DNA of 5,637 nt from Candidatus Bipolaricaulota bacterium (GTDB lineage Bacteria; Bipolaricaulota; Bipolaricaulia; UBA7950; UBA9294). The stretch covers positions 1 through 5,637 of the forward strand of contig JAGLYB010000051.1 in NCBI GenBank assembly GCA_023132545.1, read 5' to 3'. Shown here piece after piece: positions 1-3,056 of this stretch. The notes beneath the pieces are model-generated. The model made no database searches. It had not been told where the DNA came from and was given only the letters and a program-made list of their open reading frames with translations. The translations under genes and the position numbers were made by a program. Numbering within the stretch: the first letter of the stretch is position 1; every line of letters starts with the position of its first letter.

Positions 1-2
1 TC

Positions 3-110
3 ACCGAAACCGTGTCCGATCGAACGATCGCTCTTCCCTTCTTCCCACAGATGACGATGGATCAGGTCCACACTGTCGCGAAAGCTCTTAGATCCGCTTG
101 TGGGGAGTAG
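3..110 (+). CDS. DegT/DnrJ/EryC1/StrS sugar aminotransferase, C-terminal end (5' part outside window)
   Basis: The frame starting at base 3 is open from the window edge to TAG at 108-110 and encodes 35 residues. The visible part includes VSDRTIALPFFPQMT followed by DQVHTVAKAL. This matches the conserved C-terminal end of PLP-dependent DegT-family nucleotide-sugar aminotransferases, where a (T)E-x-vSdRtiaLPFFpqMt segment is followed by a short amphipathic helix. These enzymes transaminate 4-keto-6-deoxy or 3-keto sugar nucleotides in the cytoplasm. The PLP lysine and the rest of the fold lie upstream and are not seen. Two further relics of aminotransferase 3' ends occur at 1971-2042 and about 2811-3035. 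This copy matches the latter at 22 of 35 residues, so it is a paralogue or divergent allele. It is probably the functional copy, which is an inference because only the end is visible. Confidence 0.8.
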   Translation, partial: TETVSDRTIALPFFPQMTMDQVHTVAKALRSACGE

Positions 111-357
111 CGACCTTAGCGTTCATGGAGTTCGTAGGGTCCATAATCCGGGAACGCTATGCGTTCCTTGGAGAATCCGAACAAGAGGCTGATTCTCTAG
201 GGGAGTGCGGTCCGCAGTGCGTGGTCGAGGTGCATGATCCACAGTCCGTGGTTGTTCTCTGCGACTCTGCGCCTTGAGTGACCCTAGGGAACGGGCGAGA
301 GGCAGTGTTGGCCTCTTGCCATGCATGCAAGATTGCAGGGGAACCATCCCCTGCACT
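111..357. other. Intergenic stretch without a recognisable gene
   Basis: No recognisable gene lies between the aminotransferase stop and the HicB-like relic. A 50-codon open frame starts at ATG 125 and stops at TGA 275-277, but it has no clear ribosome-binding site and I recognise no family in it. A perfect inverted repeat of 7 bp (GGAACGC, TAT, GCGTTCC) lies at 151-167. A second imperfect hairpin (AGAGGC paired with GCCTCT) lies at about 300-316. Neither is followed by a T-run, so I do not call terminators. The stretch is probably decayed sequence left by insertions downstream of the aminotransferase gene. Confidence 0.4.
311..352 (+). repeat. Direct repeat A with hairpin (pairs with 1241-1280)
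   Basis: This segment shares TTGCCATGCAT and GATTGCAG blocks with 1241-1280. By hand alignment there are 31 matches in 40 aligned positions plus one 2-nt gap. Its 3' half begins a perfect 9-bp stem with a 4-nt loop (TGCAGGGGA, ACCA, TCCCCTGCA at 334-355). The two copies lie on either side of the mntA-hepT operon. The function is unknown; it could be the border of an inserted cassette or a small structured repeat. Confidence 0.45.
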
Positions 358-504
358 CCAGGTTGTCACTCTCAAGGAGCGGGCTTGGATGAGTTGCCGC
401 GAAATCTGAAGAAGGTTCATGAACTCTGTCTGGAGGACTATCAAGGTTCGCCTAATGAGCTACCTTCTTTCGTTGGGCTGCAGCAGATTGAGGTGGGCGA
501 GTGA
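350..504 (+). pseudogene. HicB-like antitoxin relic, frameshifted, N-terminus missing
   Basis: From base 358 the frame reads PGCHSQGAGLDEL, then NLKKVHELCLEDYQG, and ends ELPSFVGLQQIEVGE at TGA 502-504. This follows the HicB pattern: a strand ending in (C)PaLPGCHSQG, then a helix with xLDEAlxNlxeaIeLyLE, then a terminal strand like FVgvqqvEV. HicB is the antitoxin that masks the HicA mRNA interferase. Bases 350-357 in the neighbouring frame read P-A-L, so PALPGCHSQG would be restored by one extra base near 357; this indicates a one-base deletion. I find no HicB N-terminal strand upstream and no hicA next to it. I read it as a decayed orphan. The residue pattern could be coincidental, but the length and the order of elements agree. 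Confidence 0.5.
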
Positions 505-523
505 CTCGGCTTCCCGCTGGCTG

Positions 524-551
524 TTGCATGGCATCATTATAGGATTAGAAT
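524..551 (+). promoter_or_regulatory. Candidate sigma70-type promoter for mntA-hepT
   Basis: TTGCAT at 524-529 and TAGAAT at 546-551 are separated by 16 bp, and lie just upstream of the strong AGGAGG at 559-564 that serves mntA. The spacing is reasonable, but both boxes deviate from consensus, and this is the only support. Confidence 0.35.
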
Positions 552-569
552 GGTCGCGAGGAGGAGTAG

Positions 570-884
570 ATGGCTAGGGGAAGCATACAACGAAAGACAG
601 CAGAAGAGATCCTCGCGATCTTGCGGGTGGAGCTGCCCGAGATGCGGCAGCGCTATGGAGTGCGGTCGTTAGGGCTGTTTGGATCGGTCGTACGACGTGA
701 GGAGCGTTCCAACAGCGACATCGACATTCTTGTGGAGTTCGCACGCGCCCCGACGTTCTTCCAGTTCGTTGCCCTTGAAGATGACTTGTCGAAGCTCCTT
801 GGTGCAAGAGTAGATTTGGTCATGAGAAGTGCGCTTAAGCCGTGTATTGGGGAGCGGATCCTCTCTGAAGTGTTGCCGGTATGA
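570..884 (+). CDS. mntA: MntA-type minimal nucleotidyltransferase antitoxin
   Basis: This 104-aa protein is a minimal DNA-polymerase-beta-like nucleotidyltransferase (MNT). The core motif is visible: G38-S39 in LFGSVVRREE, then D50-I-D52 in NSDIDILVEF. A likely third metal-binding acid is D82 in ARVDLV. In characterised MntA-HepT pairs the MNT protein neutralises the HEPN ribonuclease by transferring AMP from ATP onto a tyrosine next to the RX4H motif. That activity is inferred here from family and context. The start is well fixed: AGGAGG at 559-564 lies 5 nt before ATG 570. The gene overlaps the toxin gene by 4 nt (ATGA at 881-884), indicating translational coupling. All expected catalytic residues are present, so the antitoxin looks intact. 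Confidence 0.88.
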   Translation: MARGSIQRKTAEEILAILRVELPEMRQRYGVRSLGLFGSVVRREERSNSDIDILVEFARAPTFFQFVALEDDLSKLLGARVDLVMRSALKPCIGERILSEVLPV

Positions 885-1222
885 ACTCTGGACGTAGACA
901 AGAAGATTATTTGCATGACATCCTTGAATATGCGAAGAAGGCTGAGCGTTTCCTAGCTGGATTACCCTCCGCTGAGGATCTCCGTAAGGACGAAAGAACC
1001 TTGCTTGCGGTAATCCGGTGTCTGGAGGTCATTGGAGAGGCGGCGAAGCGAGTTCCTTCAGATTTGCGCAGGAAGCATCCGGGAGTGCCGTGGCGGGGGA
1101 TGATGGGGATGCGGGATAAGGTCATCCACGGATATTTTGGTGTTGATGCCGAAGTGGTGTGGCGCACGGTTCGAGAGGACCTCCCTCTCCTGAGGAAGGC
1201 GATGGTGGGGTTAATGGAATAG
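881..1222 (+). CDS. hepT: HepT-type HEPN (DUF86) ribonuclease toxin
   Basis: This 113-aa, probably helical protein belongs to the HEPN/DUF86 family. The diagnostic RX4HXY motif is present as R78-DKVI-H83-G-Y85. R and H form the RNase active site, and the tyrosine is the residue AMPylated by MntA in studied systems. Family features before it include the IRCLEVIGEAAKRVP helix (about 45-59) and PGVPWRGMMGMRDK (67-80). HepT cleaves RNA, and tRNA is the reported target for one homologue. The gene begins inside the mntA stop codon, which fits tight stoichiometric expression. No terminator follows TAG at 1220-1222. The active site and length are intact, so this is a complete TA module. The target here is unknown. 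Confidence 0.88.
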   Translation: MNSGRRQEDYLHDILEYAKKAERFLAGLPSAEDLRKDERTLLAVIRCLEVIGEAAKRVPSDLRRKHPGVPWRGMMGMRDKVIHGYFGVDAEVVWRTVREDLPLLRKAMVGLME

Positions 1223-1240
1223 CTATTGAGACCGCGTTGA

Positions 1241-1280
1241 TCTTTTTGCCATGCATCAGATTGCAGAAGCACCGTCCCTT
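1241..1280 (+). repeat. Direct repeat B (pairs with 311-352)
   Basis: This is the second copy of the TTGCCATGCAT / GATTGCAG repeat, just downstream of hepT and upstream of the phd promoter. A 6-bp stem (CAGAAG at 1264-1269, CTTCTG at 1278-1283) follows GATTGCAG. It occupies a similar place to the longer stem in copy A although the stem bases differ. This may be conserved structure or chance; two copies are too few to decide. Confidence 0.4.
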
Positions 1281-1286
1281 CTGGAG

Positions 1287-1315
1287 TTGACTAAGTCGTA
1301 AACTTAGTCTATTAT
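1287..1315 (+). promoter_or_regulatory. phd-PIN promoter with palindromic operator in the spacer
   Basis: TTGACT (1287-1292) and TATTAT (1310-1315) are separated by exactly 17 bp, a near-consensus sigma70-type promoter. A perfect inverted repeat, GACTAAGT (1289-1296) and ACTTAGTC (1302-1309), spaced by CGTAA, overlaps the -35 box and fills the spacer up to the -10 box. A Phd/YefM-family antitoxin dimer bound there would block RNA polymerase, so autoregulation is the likely role. Binding is inferred from position and symmetry. The predicted transcription start is near 1322. Confidence 0.75.
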
Positions 1316-1322
1316 TCGTGCG

Positions 1323-1568
1323 GTGATCACAATGGCAACTCAGGTCAATACACACGAGGCGAAAACGCAGCTTTCTAAGCTTCTCGTCCGTGTCCAAGCG
1401 GGGGAGGAAATCGTCATTGCGAAGGCGGGGATACCCGTCGCCCGGCTTGTGCCCGTGGCCACAACCGTGGGAAGAAGAATCCCCGGAACCGCTCGCGGCC
1501 GTATCACACTCCATACGGACTTCGATAAACCCCTTCCAGATGATGTGCTGGATACGTTTGAGCAATGA
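1323..1568 (+). CDS. Phd/YefM-family antitoxin
   Basis: This small antitoxin has the classic N-terminal pattern VNTHEAKTQLSKLLVRV, then AGEEIVIAKAGIPVARLVPV. These make up the dimeric DNA-binding fold of Phd/YefM. The C-terminal tail, ending DFDKPLPDDVLDTFEQ, is the acidic toxin-binding segment usual for antitoxins paired with PIN toxins. Two starts compete: GTG 1323 (81 aa) and ATG 1332 (78 aa), the latter giving the common MATQVNTHEAK beginning. Neither has a good Shine-Dalgarno sequence. The predicted transcription start near 1322 leaves almost no leader for GTG 1323 and about 10 nt for ATG 1332. ATG 1332 looks better by family alignment. The gene overlaps the toxin gene by 4 nt (ATGA at 1565-1568). 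It probably represses its own promoter. Confidence 0.88.
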   Translation: MITMATQVNTHEAKTQLSKLLVRVQAGEEIVIAKAGIPVARLVPVATTVGRRIPGTARGRITLHTDFDKPLPDDVLDTFEQ

Positions 1569-1954
1569 GGATCCTGCTCGATACACACACATTTCTCTGG
1601 TGGATCACAGCTGATCATCGTCTTTCCCAGCGCAGCATCGAGCTTATTTCCAATGGGAACAACGAACTGCTCTTCAGTGCTGCAAGTGGATGGGAGATCG
1701 CAATCAAGGCGGGTCTGGGACGCCTCGATGTGCCGCCGGATCCCCTTGATCGCTTCATCAGTGAGCATCTGTTTCGTAATCACATCGGAGTGCTGCCCGT
1801 GCAGCTGAGTCATGCGCTCCAAGTACACGCGCTGCCCCAGCTGCACCGCGATCCATTCGACCGCATACTGATTGCACAGACACAGGTTGAGAAACTGCCG
1901 ATTCTCAGTTCGGATAAATGGTTTGCAGAGTACGATGTCGAAGTGCTTTGGTGA
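1565..1954 (+). CDS. PIN-domain ribonuclease toxin (VapC-like, partner of Phd-type antitoxin)
   Basis: This 129-aa PIN-domain protein is of the type paired with Phd-like antitoxins. The acidic active-site residues can be placed: D6 in LLDTHTFLWW, E44 in SGWEIAIKAGLGRL, D99 in HRDPFDRILIAQ, and D117 in LSSDKWF. The LDTHxfLWW start, the SxxSxWEIAIK-like block and the DPFDR-ilIAQ block are characteristic of this PIN subgroup. Such proteins are Mg2+-dependent endoribonucleases that cut tRNA or rRNA; the target cannot be read from sequence. Translation starts within the antitoxin stop codon, so expression is coupled. The stop at 1952-1954 lies only 15 nt before the 94-bp repeat that carries an aminotransferase 3' end. 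The length is normal and no key residue is missing. Confidence 0.9.
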   Translation: MRILLDTHTFLWWITADHRLSQRSIELISNGNNELLFSAASGWEIAIKAGLGRLDVPPDPLDRFISEHLFRNHIGVLPVQLSHALQVHALPQLHRDPFDRILIAQTQVEKLPILSSDKWFAEYDVEVLW

Positions 1955-1969
1955 AGTTCCTCGCGAAAG

Positions 1970-2063
1970 CTTCTTCCCTCAGATGACGAGCGAACAGGTT
2001 TGCTATGTTGTCAAGTCGCTTTCCACTGCAGTTCCGCGTTAGAATTGAACTCATGATGCTTTC
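1970..2063 (+). repeat. 94-bp direct repeat, left copy
   Basis: This matches 2963-3056 at 86 of 94 positions without gaps, at a spacing of 993 bp. It covers the last 23 codons and stop of an aminotransferase gene, the 10-nt gene gap, and the first 11 bases of the dehydratase gene. Mismatches cluster in the coding half; from 2007 to 2063 only one mismatch is seen. The unit contains parts of two neighbouring genes, so it is a duplicated gene junction rather than a mobile-element end. Confidence 0.85.
1971..2042 (+). pseudogene. DegT-type aminotransferase 3'-end relic (23 codons)
   Basis: The frame reads FFPQMTSEQV, then VVKSLSTAVPR and TAG at 2040-2042. It matches the second aminotransferase relic (2964-3035) at 19 of 23 residues. 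Nothing resembling the rest of the enzyme precedes it; the upstream sequence is the end of the PIN toxin gene. It is a nonfunctional fragment left by duplication or recombination. Confidence 0.8.
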
Positions 2064-2127
2064 AACGGGCTTACCTATCCGCACACCACATACGAGGATT
2101 CTAACGACTCCCAAGGTGTTCACGTAG
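2053..2127 (+). pseudogene. Start of a dehydratase gene, broken after four codons
   Basis: ATG-ATG-CTT-TC at 2053-2063 is identical to the first 11 bases of the intact dehydratase gene at 3046. The sequence then diverges completely, and the frame meets TAG at 2125-2127 after 24 codons. The divergent part shows no membrane segment or sugar-nucleotide motif. It is a stub created when the junction was duplicated, and it has no protein function that I can infer. Confidence 0.6.
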
Positions 2128-2156
2128 TTGCTCTAGCTCAAAGTAATGGCGATAAT
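2128..2156 (+). promoter_or_regulatory. Candidate promoter for hicB-hicA
   Basis: TTGCTC (2128-2133) and GATAAT (2151-2156) are 17 bp apart and lie 35 bp before the hicB start, with AGGAGG between (2181-2186). The boxes are acceptable and the spacing ideal. I see no strong palindrome that would mark an operator. Confidence 0.45.
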
Positions 2157-2191
2157 AATAGGGCTTTCGCCAACGGGCTGAGGAGGATCTG

Positions 2192-2446
2192 ATGCTAACT
2201 GAGTATATCCACAAAGCGATGGGCGAGGCTGTGTATGAGAAGCTAGAAGATGGGACGTATCACGGGGAGATTACCGAATGTCCGGGGACCATCGCCTTTG
2301 GGCAGACTCTACAGGAGTGTCAAGAGGAATTGCAATCCGTGTTGGAGGGCTGGATCTTGGTGAAGATCCGTCACGGGGATGACCTTCCCATTATTGACGA
2401 GATCAATCTCAACACGATGATGCCCAAAGCAGAGAGGATTACCTAG
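2192..2446 (+). CDS. hicB: HicB-family antitoxin
   Basis: This 84-aa protein has the partly degraded RNase H-like fold of HicB antitoxins. An N-terminal strand segment (YEKLEDGTYHGEITECPGT, about 15-33) leads to the GQTLQECQEELQSVLEGW helix (37-54). A C-terminal strand follows (DDLPIIDEINL, about 63-73). HicB binds HicA and covers its active site. The start is supported by AGGAGG at 2181-2186, 5 nt before ATG 2192. The protein ends soon after the HicB fold, with no room for the ribbon-helix-helix or helix-turn-helix tail that many HicB proteins use to bind DNA. Autoregulation, if any, would need another mechanism. The gene order is antitoxin first, opposite to the E. coli hicAB operon but common elsewhere. 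HicA starts 1 nt after the stop. Confidence 0.82.
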   Translation: MLTEYIHKAMGEAVYEKLEDGTYHGEITECPGTIAFGQTLQECQEELQSVLEGWILVKIRHGDDLPIIDEINLNTMMPKAERIT

Positions 2447-2447
2447 T

Positions 2448-2678
2448 GTGGCCAGATGGACGCTATGCAAGCGTATAGATTTCATTCGGAGATTGCGAAG
2501 CTTGGGGTTCAATAAGCCGGAACCTGGAGGACGTCACTTCTATGTGCGCTACGAAGAGTACACATTGACCATCCCGAACAACTCCGAATTCTCCGTCCCA
2601 CAACTCAAGATGCTTCTCAAGCAAGTCGAGAGGATCCTGGAGAGGAAGATCTCGTTAGAAGAATGGCAGAGGCTGTGA
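2448..2678 (+). CDS. hicA: HicA-family mRNA interferase toxin
   Basis: This 76-aa protein fits the small double-stranded-RNA-binding-like HicA fold. The helix RIDFIRRLRSLGF (9-21) comes first. Then comes PGGRHFYVRY (26-35), in which H30 occupies the catalytic histidine position of the G-x-H motif. A strand with TLTIPNN (39-45) and the C-terminal helices ending LEEWQRL complete the family pattern. HicA toxins cleave mRNA in a translation-independent manner. The start is GTG 2448, one nt after the hicB stop, so translation probably depends on hicB. The ordinary ATG at 2456 is out of frame. The protein looks complete. Ten nt after the stop, a glycosyltransferase relic begins with its own GTG. 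Confidence 0.85.
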   Translation: MARWTLCKRIDFIRRLRSLGFNKPEPGGRHFYVRYEEYTLTIPNNSEFSVPQLKMLLKQVERILERKISLEEWQRL

Positions 2679-2688
2679 CGAAGGATCA

Positions 2689-2821
2689 GTGACGGACAAG
2701 AAAGTCTGCATTTCCCCAGCCATGCACCGTTGATACCCCCATCTTCCACAAGCACGCGAAGCTGCACGTAACGGCCGGTTACGATGTGACCTTGATGATT
2801 GCCCAGTATGAGCATGATGAA
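2689..2821 (+). pseudogene. GT4-type (group 1) glycosyltransferase N-terminal relic, frameshifted
   Basis: From GTG 2689 the frame reads VTDKKVCISPAMHR and meets TGA at 2731-2733. Shifting one base to 2732 restores DTPIFHKHAKLHVTAGYDVTL, then IAQYEHDE. Together these match the start of GT-B fold glycosyltransferases of the GT4 type: a first beta strand, then DtRIFhKEAktLaeaGyeVtLi-aqhd. This is the acceptor-domain nucleotide fold. AAGG at 2681-2684 could be the old ribosome site. Only about 44 codons survive before the sequence becomes aminotransferase-like. The frameshift and the missing remaining family length make it a dead fragment. The assignment rests on motif recognition by eye. Confidence 0.7.
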
Positions 2822-3035
2822 CGCATTTCGCGCACATATCGTTGACTGTCGGGACTATTTCCACCCCCTCCATCTACAGCCGTTCATTCAGAAGACATTG
2901 GGAGCCATGTGTGGGTAATACCCAGTCACCGAATCCGTTTCAGATCGAACGATCGTTCTTCCCTTCTTCCCTCAGATGACGAGTGAACAAGTTCACGATG
3001 TCGTCGAGTCGCTTTCCACTGCAGTTTCGCGTTAG
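2811..3035 (+). pseudogene. DegT-type aminotransferase C-terminal relic with in-frame stop
   Basis: One frame reads MMNAFRAHIVDCRDYF, then HPLHLQPFIQKTLGAMCG. TAA follows at 2916-2918, then YPVTESVSDRTIVLPFFPQM, and the frame ends ...SLSTAVSR at TAG 3033-3035. This is the C-terminal domain of a sugar aminotransferase: the (GI)xtRdYFxPlHLQPfy region, the (gdf)PvTExvsdRtixLPFF region and the final helix appear in the right order and spacing. The TAA replaces the residue just before Y-P-V-T-E, so a single nonsense change sits in an otherwise continuous frame. About 70 codons remain. The left edge is fused to glycosyltransferase sequence around 2811-2822. The stop lies 10 nt before the dehydratase ATG, preserving an ancestral aminotransferase-dehydratase gene pair. 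Confidence 0.82.
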
Positions 3036-3056
3036 AATTGAACTCATGATGCTTTC
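2963..3056 (+). repeat. 94-bp direct repeat, right copy
   Basis: This is the right-hand partner of 1970-2063, with 8 mismatches. Here the repeat is in its natural context: it runs from the aminotransferase relic across the gene gap into the first codons of the intact dehydratase. This copy is therefore probably the parent, and the left copy a displaced duplicate. Confidence 0.85.

Noticed and set aside
125..277. 50-codon open frame as a small gene
   Set aside because: It has no ribosome-binding site and no recognisable family, and lies in a decayed intergenic stretch; kept only as a note in the region description.
1220..1300. Integron attC-like sites between TA modules
   Set aside because: TA genes in arrays suggested integron cassettes, but no GTTRRRY / RYYYAAC core pairs with the right spacing were found here or near 2063-2180, and no integrase is in the window.
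1122..1846. Long open frames on the minus strand across hepT, phd and the PIN gene
   Set aside because: They are shadows of well-identified + strand genes, carry no recognisable motif and cross the phd promoter and operator.
2767..2783. Hairpin CGTAAC / GTTACG as a terminator for hicBA
   Set aside because: It has no following T-run and falls inside the glycosyltransferase relic coding sequence (the VTAGYD region).
2549..2873. Minus-strand open frames over hicA and the glycosyltransferase relic
   Set aside because: The + strand reading gives clear HicA, glycosyltransferase and aminotransferase motifs; the minus-strand translations show none.
2983..3045. N-terminal extension of the dehydratase to GTG 2983
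   Set aside because: These codons overlap the 3' end of the aminotransferase relic in another frame, and the added 21 residues come before the usual family start. The ATG at 3046 is also preserved in the duplicated junction at 2053.
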